From: Pyrenula massariospora | Taxonomy: Eukaryota > Ascomycota > Eurotiomycetes > Pyrenulales > Pyrenulaceae | Assembly: GCA_021030905.1 (NCBI GenBank) | Contig: JAGFMI010000001.1 | Span: forward strand, 868,001 to 932,000 | Direction of reading: 5' to 3' | DNA: 64,000 bases | Shown here: positions 24,513-37,500 of the stretch, piece by piece | How positions within the stretch are numbered: the stretch's first letter is position 1 | Layout: each line of letters begins with the position of its first letter | The notes under the pieces: generated by a model | The model's database searches: none | Seen by the model: the letters and a program-made list of their open reading frames with translations, nothing else | Told to the model about the DNA's origin: nothing | Position numbers and translations under genes: made by a program

Positions 24513-27500
24513 TCTTCACAACGTTCGTCTCGCAATGCTCGCCACACGATCACGCCACCTCTAAGTCATCACAGAATCAAGTAGAATCATCTATACCCCA
24601 TCTTGTCAACTGTCGAAACGATTCTCTATCCCACTGCTCATCTAGAATCCCCATCATCCACGTGGCATCCCGATCATCCACCTACAATCTATTGGCTCTC
24701 TCGGGATCTTGCTACATTGATTAGAAAATTGCTCCGTACCATTTCTTCAGCCGGAGGCTCGAGGCCTGCGCAGCTCAAATCAGACAAATGCAAAGGCCGT
24801 ACGCCTGACTTTGTGACAGAGCTTGCGGCTGCTTAGGATACTAAATTCTCGTTGAACTATCCAGGAGTAGATCGTAAGTAGGCTATATGGGACAACGTTC
24901 TAAGGAACAAGGTCTGAGATGTTTGCTCTGGGGTAATATGCTGTAGGAAAAATCTGCGTCGTCGGTCAGCCAACTTCTCTGACGACTTAGTAGAACATGT
25001 GCGTTTCTGAAAATGAGTCCAATATCTGCGCTTCAGACGGTCACTGGACTTTATTACGTCCTGCTGTGATCCACTCCATCTGTCCCCTGTCCAGTCATTT
25101 ACGATCCAATTTTCACATCGCCGAAAATTGGCTACGAGGTGCGCCTACGTGACTGTTTTGATGACGGCGCTTTCATGGGAACGGCGAATACGACGACGCT
25201 CTCAGTGGAGAGACAACATACGTCATTTGAGTTCGCCGTAGACACCACCGCCATCACCATACGAGAGCGGGTCTTCAATGCTCAAATACCACGTAGAAGG
25301 GCGACTTGTGCCAGATCCATTATCTCACGTGACTAGAGGCAGCGGCTATAGATGCAATTCGTTGGAAAAACCCGGTGGCCCATTTACGATTTCTAGACGC
25401 AGCCGGAGGGACAGGAGTTACGGATGGTAATTGAGGGGAGTTTTGAACCTCCAAAACCAAGTCTTTCTCGCATACTACTTTATCTAGCTTCGAGCGTACA
25501 TTTAGAGCAGCTATCAGAACCAATCTAGCCTACTTTCTTCTTTGAAGTCAAAACCACGTAGCGCCAGTCTTACGAAGTCGGTGTGTTCCTATTGTAATGG
25601 CTTTGGCAAAGCAACACGTGGATTAGATATGTACGTCTCTAAAGCCGTCGCAGCTCTGAGTGAACCGGCACTCTTCGAAGCCGAGTAACTCTCTCACCAC
25701 GTCAAATGAGGGTTGAATGCCTTGCTCTCCAGTCGTGAATTCCCAACTTACGTACACTATATTGCCTCTGCTCAGTTATCCTGGATTATATCAACAAAAT
25801 TCGGTTTTTTCCAAGCTTACATCCACGGGCGGTGTCCCAGTTGTTGCTGCAGTTACGAGCTGCGGCATTACGGCTGGGAGGATTCAACAGCTTGAAGCCG
25901 ACGGGGACGACCTGACGGCGGCGAACTTCGAAATTGGAGATATGTTGTATCCGAAATCGTATTCAGAGACTTAAAATGCAGTTCCAGGGCCAAAGTGAGG
26001 CTGAGTATGGTGATAATAAGGCACAGAACACGTGGGGTCCTGACTATCGACCTAAGCGAAAGAAGCTATCAAGAAGTGAGATATGTTCGTGAAAAAGAGA
26101 TGTAGGATCTGAGTAATAGTGACTACACTTTAATATTAGCAGACCTTACGCTACCCCGAGCCCCTATCTCTTTGCGTAGTGCCTCTCCCGCACGACTAGG
26201 GCGGTTTCAGCCCCCACCTGCCCATTGAGGAAGGCGCCACTCTCCGCACGCGGGTCGAGCCTTCCCTCTCGCTATTTCAAAATCGATCCACTCGATTTCG
26301 ACTTACAGGCTATTAACACGAGCCAAAATACGTCTCACGATATCATTATTCAAGTGTACCGTCTGGCGTACTCGGTGGCTGGAACTGTCTCGCCCTTACG
26401 TGGCTTTAACAGCTTTTACCCCTCGAACCGCGCGCTTTTGTGGGAATGCAAAAATCTTGCGAGGAACTCCTTCGAAAGACCTACAATAACCAAATTATGA
26501 CTATCTTTTTACAAAATCCGAACACTCCAGCACGGAGCTTATTAAGAGCAACTAGTGAAGTAGAAGTGCACGGGATTGGCTCTTGGGTGCTCCTGTCGCG
26601 ACCCGGTTTGCTTCATAGGCAGAAACCTACGAGGCTTTCGAGTACGGTGATAATTATAGAAGTCATGCAGAGAACCTCAAAGACAAAAAACGGCACTGGT
26701 TGCCAAGTTTACGAGAATTCTAGACGTAGGTACGCTCAATTGTCGTCCAAGCACGATGTAGCAAAGCTGGTCTACAAGATGCAAGAATATCTAGGACCTT
26801 CATAGCGTAAATAACAAAAATGCTCTCTTCATAGTGCTGAAATAGTGTTATACGCGAAAAAGTCAAGTTCTACGTGACGATGTGGCTGCGGATCCGGAAA
26901 TTTGGTGACTCATTTCTTGGATCTACGAGAGTCTTCGCCTTTCGTGAAGTTCGCATCATTACGTTTAAGGACAGGCTTTTATCTTCTTGGATCTTTATAC
27001 CCATCTGTTCTCAAAATCGTACCTTCTACGAGATTTTCATCTCCCTCTCTTCATTCCATAGCATGGGAGTGTCATCAAAGCAAAACGAAAGGAATGTAGT
27101 AGATTCTAAAGCCAAATAGTCAACACGTTGATTGAAAGAGCATGCTCAATTATGTGCATGACATCAACATGCTCCTCAACATGCGGGGTTTTTATCGTCT
27201 GCACATCTAAAGACGGCTCCTCTGCTGTAATCTAAGTCTAAGAACAGAGCAGTACCGGCAGGGATCTCGGCCCATGTCGATGGAATAGTAGTAAGACCTA
27301 GGCTCGGGTTCTTGTGCAGAAGTCAGCTTCAACGGGTGATCATTAGCTACAGCTGGGCATGAATGTTTTTAGTCTTCAGTCACTTACCCTCGTTTGCTCT
27401 TTACGCTACGTGTCTGATAAGAATTCTGGCCATTTCTATGCACCACCGTTACTATCCACAATTTTCAAAATCTCTAACGTAATTTTGGTGCTCTGATAGC

Positions 27501-30500
27501 CTTCAAGATGTTTTCGAAAAATGACGCCCTCCCCCAGTCGTCATTCGAACGACTGTCAATTGTGAGTGCTGCAATGGAAGTACCTAGCCGAGACGGTCTT
27601 GCCAAAGACCTCATGCCGAAGCAGAGTTGAGTCAAAAAATCAAATCAACCTTAATACTTCAAACCACGAGTGCTCAACGCCGAGTTTGTCGTAAATATCT
27701 TCAGCCATTGCTCATGATATCTGATGCGCCTCAGATCTTCCTTGAGAATCATATAGTCATTCAATTCTCGCGCAGACGGCTAGCCAGCAAAGATGGACCA
27801 CCACAAACATAGAACGCGGCTTGTAGATTTATGAGGCAAGTATGTGTGCGCGTCTTTTGCTCAACTAGGTGCGGTTTTTTTTCAAAAGAACTCTCGATAG
27901 ACGCTCGAGGATGCACATTTGCATCATCTGACGAGTTTGGACTCTCGTAAGCAGGGTCGGAAGGTCTTGCGGTGGTGGGAGCTCCAACAATCAGAATATA
28001 GTAAGATCTTCCGATGAGCCCATTCATGATTACTGAACATTACAGCAATGCAGCCCGCGGAATCTCCACCCTGTTGCGTACGGCTGGTGGCTGCCAGCAC
28101 TTTTAGATTAACTCTAAATCACAATGAGTGTTAAAGGTATTGAGAACGTGTACGACATTGCCGGGAGACTCGTACGAGGAAAACGACACGAATCGTTCTA
28201 TTTCTCAGGTCACATCCATTGTGTGCACGACCTACCCAAGGACATCATTCAAATGGCTTGAGCAAACGGCGAGTGCAGAAAACCGTGCTTACAGACGGCC
28301 TTTCTGCTTAAGGCGAAAGTTGGACCAAACCACGAGATCGCTGCTACGTGTCGTGAATACAAAAGTGGTTCGCTACTAGAATGTTCTGAGCTTTTACGCT
28401 TCGATTCCAATTCTAGCAACATGCAAGGCATCATCAGTAATGAGAATCTATCAGCAGGCGAGCGGAGCCAATCAAGCCCATTGCAATGATTGTGGATCGA
28501 AACTATTGGAAAAAGACCGATTTTGACGACATTTTAGAAAGGTCGAAAGCATGGCTTACTCGCACTCCGGGATATCATTTCTAACTTTGATCGGTGCATT
28601 ATTTGCGTTTCTAGGAGCCCTACGGTGCTCTATGAGCGCTATAAATGCACCTTCGTGGACTGCTGAGTTTTGGAATAATTTGTCTAGCCAATGCCCTTTC
28701 CCGCTCCTACGCGGGTGCGGTTTTTCACATATCCAGTAGGAGCATAGTTCTCCCTTCGGAACGTTTTTGGTACCAGTCAGCGAAGGGAGTTGTGCTGTGT
28801 TCGCATTGACGCACTAACGATTGTGCTTTACGAGAGTAGCGGCTATGGATCAGTAATCCATGCTCCTTGCTATAACTTTGACAGGCATCTACGACACTTC
28901 ACTATCGCTCACTATCACGTGTATCTGACCTGCCGTCCAACAAATGCTGGTGTAGTTAAATTCCTTTGTAGGTAAAGAAGGTAAAGACTTCACCAGCCTT
29001 GAGCAAGATACAAGAATCGTTCCGATTTACCATGTTTAGCTTCATCATATTACTTCCGAGACAAAATACCCCGGCCTAGTAATAGTAATTAGAATAGTAA
29101 CGCATAATGAGCAAGCGGTGAAGATTATTACTACGCTCTTCAATAGATCTACTCCTCCCAAATAATCACCGCCCGTGACGGCTTCTTCGTGAGATCAATT
29201 CTAGTTTCTGTGATCCGGCTTCGACAGCAAATCTTTTGGCCCCTAGCTCTGAAGACAGTGATAATTATAACGACAATGTGACGTATGGCACAGAAAAACG
29301 CCCTTTATTACTTGGTAATTTTCAATCATGGAGAGTTTGGGGGACTGGAGGTGCCATGAAACGTGAAAAGACTATTCGTGCAAAAATCCGTTTCTTTTAG
29401 GCGTTGAATGTTAGTCTAGCGTGGCATAAGATTGCCGTTCAAATTTGATAGAAGATCTCGGGTCAGATATGGTGGTCGCCAGCATAGGAGGTAAAAGGAA
29501 GAAACGGTGGAAGTGACGTAATGTGAAGCCTTTTTGACGTTGAAGTTTCTACAAGAATAATTGTACATAAGGGCTAGTCCTTCGAGCATGATACACGAAT
29601 CAATCAGAATAACCACTTTCAAATCCAAAGGAGCTGGACCCAATGAGTTGGTATATGACGCCGCGCGTCCTGGGGTGGATGAAAAGCTCAAGAAGCGCCA
29701 GAGGCACAGAGAATAATCGTTCTACTGTTACGCTTTTCCGGGAACCGCACGCTGTTGCATATCTTGCCGTTGAAGTCTTTCTGATGCAAAATGAACAACT
29801 TGCTCTTCGAGTCCAGGAAATCGTGTCACGGGCTGTTCTATTGCGACCGCACATCCAAGTCTAAGTCGAGAAAGAATTTAGGACGTCTGCCCCCAAGACA
29901 AGAGCTTGTTTAGTAGGTTCAAAAAGTTGGTTCTATTAGAATTCTGCACCATACTTATGATTCAGTACATTTTGAAATATTGAGGTATGGTGTGAGCATA
30001 CGGTATAAACTTTGACGGAGGTATATTAGACATCCACCACGATTTCTCACAGCGAAGGACTCAGAAGAGCTGTGACAAAGCTACCCGCCAGGTCGATAAT
30101 GCGTTCGTCAGATTTAGCTGCGAAGATGCAGATTCTTCCAATTCAGTGTCTGAGATTGAATACTCGTGGAGAAGTAGCGAAAGAACCGAGATTTCTCCAC
30201 GGACCTTTTAAGCCCTTCAATTACGGAAAAGCGTCTTCAGTAATTACAAAGCCTCAACGTCAATACACTAATACTATCCTTTCAATCTTACGGTAGTAGA
30301 CGTTGCTTTAGGTGTTAGCAGATCGATAAAACAAATCTTTGAAGAATATTCACGCGGAACCATTGAACGCGCTGACCATGGGCAAGGGGTAAACTTGGTC
30401 ACAAGACCAACATATTACGGAGCTTTTGATCACCTCGCTAATTCAAAGCACTGTTTTTTTCCAGCAGTATCTTCTATAGACTTTTCAGCCGTTAGATATC

Positions 30501-31277
30501 GCCCGAGGCGCACAGACTGGTTTGGAGCCAACTCTTCACCTGCTCCATTTGGACGGTTTCGTCATTGCAACATCTTGGCGTCCTGATCCTCGCGCTTGGC
30601 CCTGTCAGCGAGAAATAAGTGAAAACAAACAATTTGGCAAGCACGAATTCATTAACGACGATCTGCAAGATCCAAGCATGAGTTTCTGCCCTTTGATCCC
30701 AATCATTTTCGGGCACGCCGACAATGGCTTGCCAAGACATGCCAAGACCCCCTTGGGATATTGGCCTTCGCTGCGTTTACGTATATAGCTCCTTCAGCTT
30801 TGAGTGTTGAACCCATGGGGTATAGGTGTATAGCTATTGTCCTCTGCTCCCCACCTGCTGCCTGATTTTTACGACCTCACAATAGGCTCATAACATCGAC
30901 AGTCAATCAATTCATATAATGTTATTAAAAAGAGAGTAGACAAAGTCTTATCACTATGTGAGTTTACGTGCTCTGTAGATCCCCCGCCTGCTGCCAGACG
31001 GCTTTCTGGAGTATCTTCTTTTGAGTCTTTGAACCCACTGCTTTAGACGCCAGTAGCTCTGCAATCGTCTTTAGCATACTGGAATGGGGTGACGGAAAGG
31101 TGAGGGTACAGTTTACTTTATCACTCGCAGATACGCGTTCTTGGACGGATAACATGAAATCATTTTGAGAGTAACGCAAGTATTTGTGATGTCTTCTCCA
31201 ACGTGCTCGTGTTGAGGGAGAAGTACGTCAATGGTCCTCGGCGGAGCTAACTGCGCTTTGGAGGGGTCCCGACTGAA
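24513..31277. other. Gene-poor decayed stretch, no supported gene
   Basis: No intact gene seen. Open frames reach about 120 codons (26,440-26,805 plus) without recognisable domains. A CT-rich segment at 26,150-26,290 resembles fungal promoter or leader sequence, but no convincing downstream gene follows. Confidence 0.55.
28551..28739 (+). CDS. Possible small secreted or membrane peptide, 62 aa
   Basis: The ATG at 28,551 (context AAGCATGGC) opens a 62-codon frame. It starts MAYSHSGISFLTLIGALFAF, a short polar head followed by an uninterrupted hydrophobic run like a signal peptide or single membrane helix, then LGALRCS. The remainder has two more Cys and ends SHIQ. Such a shape is common for small secreted proteins of fungi, but a frame this short in 50 kb can arise by chance. 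No homolog is recognised. Very tentative. Confidence 0.12.
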   Translation: MAYSHSGISFLTLIGALFAFLGALRCSMSAINAPSWTAEFWNNLSSQCPFPLLRGCGFSHIQ

Positions 31278-31560
31278 ATGGGCGTGACCGACAAAGCTAA
31301 AGGTCTTATGGACGACGATGAAGAAATCACGAAGTCGATGACTCACGCAGACGCCAAATCCGTCTATTCAGCTGATACGGAACTCGACGAGTCGAACATT
31401 AACGCACCCGAATACATCGACGAACTGAAGCAGGACTAGAATACACTCATCAAAGGGCATGTAACTACGGACACAAAAATTGGCATCAAGCCCACACCTT
31501 TGGAGTCCTGTTTTACCTTCAAAAAAGACGAAAAGATGATGCATCCCATGTCATTCTGAT
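31278..31560 (+). pseudogene. Acidic short frame, 53 aa, with decayed in-frame continuation
   Basis: The ATG at 31,278 opens 53 codons beginning MGVTDKAKGLMDDDEEITKS, rich in Asp and Glu, ending ELKQD at a TAG (31,437-31,439). The same frame then stays open for 40 more codons (GHVTTDTKIGIKPTPLES and onward) to a TGA near 31,558. The composition is coherent across the stop, so this looks like one former coding exon with a premature TAG, possibly a CAG-to-TAG change. No family recognised. It may alternatively be a real 53-residue peptide. Confidence 0.3.
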
Positions 31561-31777
31561 TTCGGACCACGGCGAACATCTTGATCCTCCCCCCTCCCCC
31601 CGGTTCTTTTTTGGTACCTCTGCCGGCTCAGAAATCAAGCTCTATGGTGCGGATAGGACATATTTGTACCGATAGGATAGATTTCGAGGCTCTACGGATC
31701 CCTTTAGGCGAAGAATGCAGCAGCCCAAGAGTTGCCAAATCATGATCATTAGAATTAACGGGTAGCCCAGGTTCGCC

Positions 31778-32173
31778 CTAACCCCATGCCAGTAGCTTTG
31801 ATCGCCGCCGAGCTACTGGGGAGTCCGGGCAGGGACAGGAGAGCAAAGCACGGCTGCAGCTCAATCTGCCTACTTTTAACATACTAGCACAATAGTGGTT
31901 GGTGCTTTCTCCGGCTCTTTTCAGCTCTCCAGCTCCACGAGAGCCCCCTGCCTGCCCTGCCAACATTTTTCCAGTTGTCTCCAAATGAACGCATGCAAGC
32001 CTCGCGACAGCAAGCCCTGACTCATCCCGGTCATAGTGGCTAAGCATCTCCTTTACACATGCATGTGCCTTTAGCTTCGTAGAATTAGCCATAAACATCA
32101 TCTCAGACTGGTGGCTGACAGATTTGTTTGCGATTGTTGATTGGGTCCGTGATTGCTGACTTCTACGGCTCAA
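31778..32173 (-). other. Open frame, possible exon of unknown gene
   Basis: A 131-codon open frame with no upstream ATG. It reads SRRSQQSRTQSTIANKSV at the start and contains EMLSHYDRDESGLAVARLAC. A TACTAAC branch-like motif followed by CAG lies just upstream (about 32,185-32,195), so it could be a downstream exon, perhaps of the broken gene at 32,349-32,796. I cannot define a donor. Unrecognised; plausible but unproven. Confidence 0.2.
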
Positions 32174-32348
32174 AGTTCGGAGATTCTGGTTAGTATGACG
32201 TTACTGATTCACGAAATATAAAAATGTAGCGCCACACAATGAAGTCGAGAGCGTAGACCATTGGAGGAAGTGCCACGCTGCCCCTTGCCTCTCCAAAGGG
32301 GTTCCTATCTACCGCCAGCGTTCCAGGCATGCTATAATGATAAAAACC

Positions 32349-32796
32349 TCAGCTAGCGATTTTATAGTAATACAATAATTCACTGATAAAAAAAATATTG
32401 AAACTGGCATACATCCTCCTCGGCGCCGCCTTCAGACCATCCCACGCACGGCTCCATGCATTGAAGTCCACGAAGTCCTGGAGCATGCTTTCTCCGAGCA
32501 TTTCCTCTTTGTTTACTGGCCTTCCGCCCTCATTTTGTGGTCTGATGGGCTTCTGTCACTTGAAGCACCTTTTTGATCGAAATCTTTATGACGAGAATAT
32601 GGTCGCAGAGGCGGATGGCAAGCTCCGACGTCTCGAGAGTTTCATGGCGGGGACCTTCATCTCTAGGGGGACTTGGTGGAGCTTGGGGTCGCTTGATGTT
32701 TGGTCGTCTCTCTGCCTTTTCCTCAAAGCCTCCGGGCTGCAAATCGTGGTCCTATGGAGACTCGGGGTCTTTGGAAGTCGAACGTGGCGGAGTCAT
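32349..32796 (-). pseudogene. Broken gene with early in-frame TAG, unknown product
   Basis: The ATG at 32,796 follows a CT-rich leader typical of fungal genes and reads MTPPRSTSKDPESP, then a TAG at codon 15. The same frame continues openly with DHDLQPGGFEEKAERRPNIK through ETSELAIRLCDHIL. A CAG acceptor near 32,565 then allows a second exon reading NEGGRPVNKEEMLGESMLQD and NAWSRAWDGLKAAPRRMYAS, ending at a stop at 32,349. The intron needed would be only about 40 bp. Coherent coding content on both sides of the TAG suggests a gene inactivated by a CAG-to-TAG type change. I do not recognise the family. An upstream exon that avoids the TAG cannot be excluded. Confidence 0.35.
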
Positions 32797-33247
32797 TATG
32801 GTGTGATCGCGATGGGACTGGAGAGGGAGGGACGGTTGGGGTGGTGTTGGATGGGGGAGTGAGTGAATTGAGTTGAATGACAATGAGTTCTGACACCTCT
32901 GAACTCGCGGTTGCGTGTTCACTGGCCGCCTTTCGGCTAAACTATTATCGGCACTACCTGACTTCAGCAGTGTGAAGCGTTTTAGGTTCCCAGTTACAGA
33001 GCGAGGCAAACAAAAGAGAGCTGCGAGACACTTTAGAACAATAGAGTCCGTATCGTGGCCAGTTGCACTTGAAATTCATATCTATCTTCTATCTACTTTT
33101 GAATCGGAGTCATTTGCTCAAATGACTTACACGAATAGTCTTATCATCAGACTCTGGAGACATTTCAGGCGGGGGCGGGGGCAGACGCACGCGAAGACGA
33201 CGTCCCCATTGTAGTGGGAATGAATCTAACTTTCTGCAAGTAATGGT

Positions 33248-34005
33248 TCAGACTGTTGCAGCAGCAGGAGCATCAGCAGTATGTGAGCGGTCGCTAGCAT
33301 CATCGCTGTGACTAGAGCTTGCAGCCGCAGAATTTTGCCCAGAAGATGCAATTTTACGCCTTTTGGGGGTAACTTGTGCACTCTCCTGACTTTCCTCAAA
33401 CCGCTTATGACCTTGTGGCTTCTCTTCCTCCATGACAGGATGTTGCTACACAGACCATTTAGTACATTTCTGTGATGAGCAAATCCTCACTTGACCTATT
33501 ACCTCACTGATGTCACTGGGAGTTTCCTGCACAGCCAGACTTTTAGCTGGAGCTCGAGCGGTAGGCCTTGAGGATCCCGCTGGGTCAGCTGTAGGCGTTG
33601 CTGCTGGTGGCTACGCAAAGTTAAGCCTCTCATTGCATGAAAAAGGACATTTGTCTATTAAGCTTACCTGTTCAAGATTTTTGACCGCTGTTTCGGTCTC
33701 TGGTTCCTGCGCAGGCTTGGGTCGCCGGTAGTTTGCTTCCATTCTCGCCCGTTGTTCGGCTTTTCTCTGCCTCTTGACTGCATGGCGATTTGGCTTGGTT
33801 CTGTTTGGATTGCGGCGAATTCGAGGAGGCCGTGCGCCAGGCAATTCTCCCGCTTCATCTGCAACTTCGACAAATCAGTTTTGGAAAGACACCAGAGCCT
33901 CAGCCACCTACAGCTGATCCAATGATTACGGTCGTAATCGGTTAGTGTCGGCCATGGATTCTCCTGAGAAAAGCCGAAACTATCGGTATGGAGGTTTTGA
34001 GCCAT
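33248..34005 (-). CDS. Basic, probably nuclear hypothetical protein, 196 aa, 4 exons
   Basis: Exons 34,005-33,912, 33,858-33,668, 33,610-33,503 and 33,445-33,248 join through three clean GT-AG introns (53, 57 and 57 bp) and sum to exactly 197 codons. The protein starts MAQNLHTDSFGFSQENPWPT. It carries a dense basic region at residues 41-78 (RRNPNRTKPNRHAVKRQRK within it), a Pro/Ala/Ser/Thr-rich middle, a second basic cluster TPKRRKIA at about 157-164, and a Ser/Ala-rich tail ending DAPAAATV. Two basic clusters resemble a nuclear localisation pattern; most of the chain looks disordered. No enzyme domain. The family is not recognised, but intact splicing and frame in a decayed neighbourhood argue for a live gene. 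Start chosen at the first ATG of the exon frame. Confidence 0.75.
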
Positions 34006-34434
34006 AACACATGAGAGGTGAAGGGATGTTGATGCTGCGAGCTTCTGAGTTGTAGGGTTGGTAGAGATGAAACGGGATGAGCTGGGCAATTTGGTGGGGC
34101 AGAGAGCGACGACACTTTCGTGGGCGTGGTCGTTCCTTCCCTGTTGATGTCGATGAAGACTTAATCATGTGATTGCTGCCTGGGTGACTCGGTCCCTCAG
34201 AGGCCGAGGGTCGTTACCACATGCCTACGTCATGCGGCCTGATACAGGTAGTCAATATCGCAGAAAGGCAAGAGCACACAAAGAAGCATACACCCGGTTG
34301 ACAGAGAGCTTACAAGTTGACGAAGTCCGGTCCTCGCACCCCTTATCTACCTACCTACCTTAGGGAAGAAACAGCGAATGAAATTACGCACGTAATTTTA
34401 AATCCTCTTCAATACAGAGCGCGCATTCAAAGTC

Positions 34435-34521
34435 GTTTCTGTCTTTAAGACTTTATTAAATCTCTACAATATTAATACAATAGAGATACTGTATTTTTAT
34501 ACTTTCTTTAAAAACAGACAC
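34435..34521. repeat. AT-rich imperfect palindrome, MITE-like stem-loop
   Basis: GTTTCTGTCTTTAAGA (34,435-34,450) pairs with TCTTTAAAAACAGACAC (34,505-34,521) with about three differences. Nested inside, ATCTCTA (34,460-34,466) pairs perfectly with TAGAGAT (34,481-34,487). The block lies about 430 bp upstream of the 33-kb gene start, in AT-rich sequence. It could be the core of a small inverted-repeat element, but I see no target-site duplication. Confidence 0.5.
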
Positions 34522-37500
34522 GTTATCCGTTAGTAGATACAGATCTAGTATCATCGCTGTAATTTGCATTGCTGGTTCTCCCGTCAGGTAGGTACTGTGT
34601 GATCGCAAACCCTTTCCAGTTCATTCTACTGGCACGCACTGCCTAAGGATTACTCTGCACCTCTAGTCCCTCAAATGATTTGCCAACATCTCTTGTTGCG
34701 CCTTGAGCCTCTCCATTGATGCCACATGGTAGCTTCATCTTCGTTGAGCCAAATGTTAGCGGATTATTAGGAACTCGGAAGCAAACGGAAAGCTATTATG
34801 AAACACCAATAGTCGACCAGATCGCCAGGGTAGTGGCTTGTCATGCCATTCGTGATATTTTGGTAGCCTTGTAGATCGTAGATCATCCAGATCGTCATGA
34901 ATTATCCGTCCCTGACTGAAACTCGGCGACTGGCAGTTGATAGCCAAAGCCACGATTAATGAGAAGGAAAGACTAGGACCGAACTTCGCCAATCTTCACC
35001 CCGACTTCGAAGCCAAACTCCCGCAAGTAATCATGGACCTCGAAATACTCAAGCGGAGCTTGACAAGTACTCAGCATGAGAAATGAGGACGTGCTAGCGA
35101 AATCTAGCAACTTACAGTCCTTTTCATGGTTTGTGCATTGTAGAAACTTTGGTGGTGCAGGCTAGTTCTAAACACGTCATGTATTCATTTCAAATTCACG
35201 ATACAATAACACCAATCCAAAGAAATTGAACTTTAGGTGAGAAGTCCTCGAGGATGCTGGCTTGAATGAAAGAAGTTCACATTGTTCTGTGCTGGACTGT
35301 TAGGTCAATCGCTGATACAGGCAGTTTGTGTGGCTGTCTGAAAGCCTATAAATGAGAGTTTGTTGTTCTACTGAGAAGCTTTATGCAGTGCGGTCAAAAT
35401 TTTGCGGAATGCCAAAATCGAGAGATTCTATTTCCAACGAGCTACCATTTTGGAGGCTTCTTATCGAAGCGATGTGATTTCCTTCAGCTTCAATTCATCC
35501 AAACGATTGGAAAAAATAGGAGTACGTCGGCCGCTTTGTTGACTTACGCATAGAGCACGGCAAAGGTAAACCATCCTCGAAAGAGTGAGAGCAAATGTTT
35601 GGAGTCTGGCGATTGAACCGATTGACATCAACTCAGCATACCTTCGGTGGTCCTTGCTGGCAAGGGCCCCTTGGCTCCCTCAGTTCTTCATTCGTCTTGT
35701 CACTTGCTCAGCGCATACGCGCTGCCTTCTACGTTGAAGACTCGCATGCTGATGCTGAATATTGACGGAAAAGATGCGCCAAGTATCTTTCATTGTAATA
35801 CAATCTTATGAGTATAAAGATTGCAAGTTACATTGACAAGGCTGACCCTTGTTCACGGAGACGGCGGTCGCTGGTCAACCGTGGAGAGGCTCGTACACGA
35901 TTGTTATTAACGGACTTTTAGCCACTTTTCAATTGTGACCATTTCACGGTCTCGGTGGTGCGGAGAAGCTTCTTCCCCTAATATGGTGAGCGCGGCTCCA
36001 ATATCTGTTGAACTTCGACTCCCTCCTTTCTCCTTTCTCTTGCTTCGGTAGTGTGATCACAAGCGGTTGACGAGTCCTGTAAATCGGCATCTTCGACCTT
36101 ACGAGGTAGACCTGCTATTGGTCCACGAAAAGATTATAGATTTATGCTGTGAAAGATGCCGGAATTTTGATAGGAAAAATTCGCGGATCCGCTGCGCTGC
36201 CTCGATATCCCAATACGTGCTTCTAGCGCTGCCATGGCTTTCCAGGCCCGCCAATCATGTCAACGACGCAGGAGGTCTCTCTCAGCTTGAGGCATAATCT
36301 TGTTATACTTAGTGTCTTAATTTTACCGAAATTTGTTTGCAGGCTTTCCTTCACCTTCCAGACAATAACCCACGTTTGTCTCACCTCAAATACACCCGTA
36401 TCTGGCGACTTTGTTCCACGGCGGCGATTCTTATCTCACCCCCGACGCCTTATTTAAAAGAAGTCTCTTGTTTCCAACGCCTTCAGTAGTTCAGACTTTC
36501 AGAGCGAACTTGCGATGGCGGGTGGTGAGGAAGAGGAAAACCGATCAAGTCTACGGCTTATATGAAGACTAATGCGTACAGATATGCGAAGCTTAGAGTC
36601 ATAGACATGTAGAAGTAGTCTAAGTTTTCCTGATCGAATACAACACAAACGAAGGTAAATGTGTACACGGTCACCAAAACCGCTTACGCTTTTCTCTGAT
36701 ATCGAAAATCTATAATTAAGGATGATCCAGAAAGTTCTGATGGGCGCTGGAAAGCCTTCTTGCGGATCCACCCATGAGCGACACCAAATAGGAGGACAGA
36801 TAATCCCGTGAAGCAAGAGTGCGCGAGTTGACTTCCCAAAGAAACTGCCGATTTCAAGACTTGCCATGAAACCGCTGAAAGGGGACTAGCCTCCAATTAC
36901 GTATAGGATTTTCTAGGAAGTCCATCATCAGCTTAGCAGGATAATTGTTATGTCGTCAACGCGAAATACTGTACAGATAAGGCTATGTGATCTGCTGTCA
37001 CTAAAAAAAAGACCCGAAGTTTCGCCGAGTTCACAGCTTTCAGTTAAATATCGCATCTGAGAACCTTAAGATTCGAACTCATTGGGATCATTAGTCCGAG
37101 AAGAGACCATGCTCAGTAAAGAGTCGACTTAGCGTCATCCAATTTGAACGCACAAAACTAAGGCTAATCTCGAGAACCTCGCAGATGCAATTCAGGATTG
37201 CGTAGACACGGTGACATCGTAGGTACGATAGAAGAACAAGTCAAACCTGTGCCTTAAGGTTTGACAAAAGGACCGAATAATTCATCTGCAGGATAACAAT
37301 GTAAGGTGCGTAATTTGAAGTTGGATGGCTTAAATCTGCCCCATGAGGAGCAAAAGTGCTCCAATATCATATGGATTTTACAGTTCCGCTTGCTGTTTTG
37401 CAACCTTTTCAAATCCAAACCTCTCGAGCGCGCATTACACGCTTCCGTCCCACAGCATTCCCATCAACTGATGCTTTGATGCTTTGAAGCTTTGAGCAAC

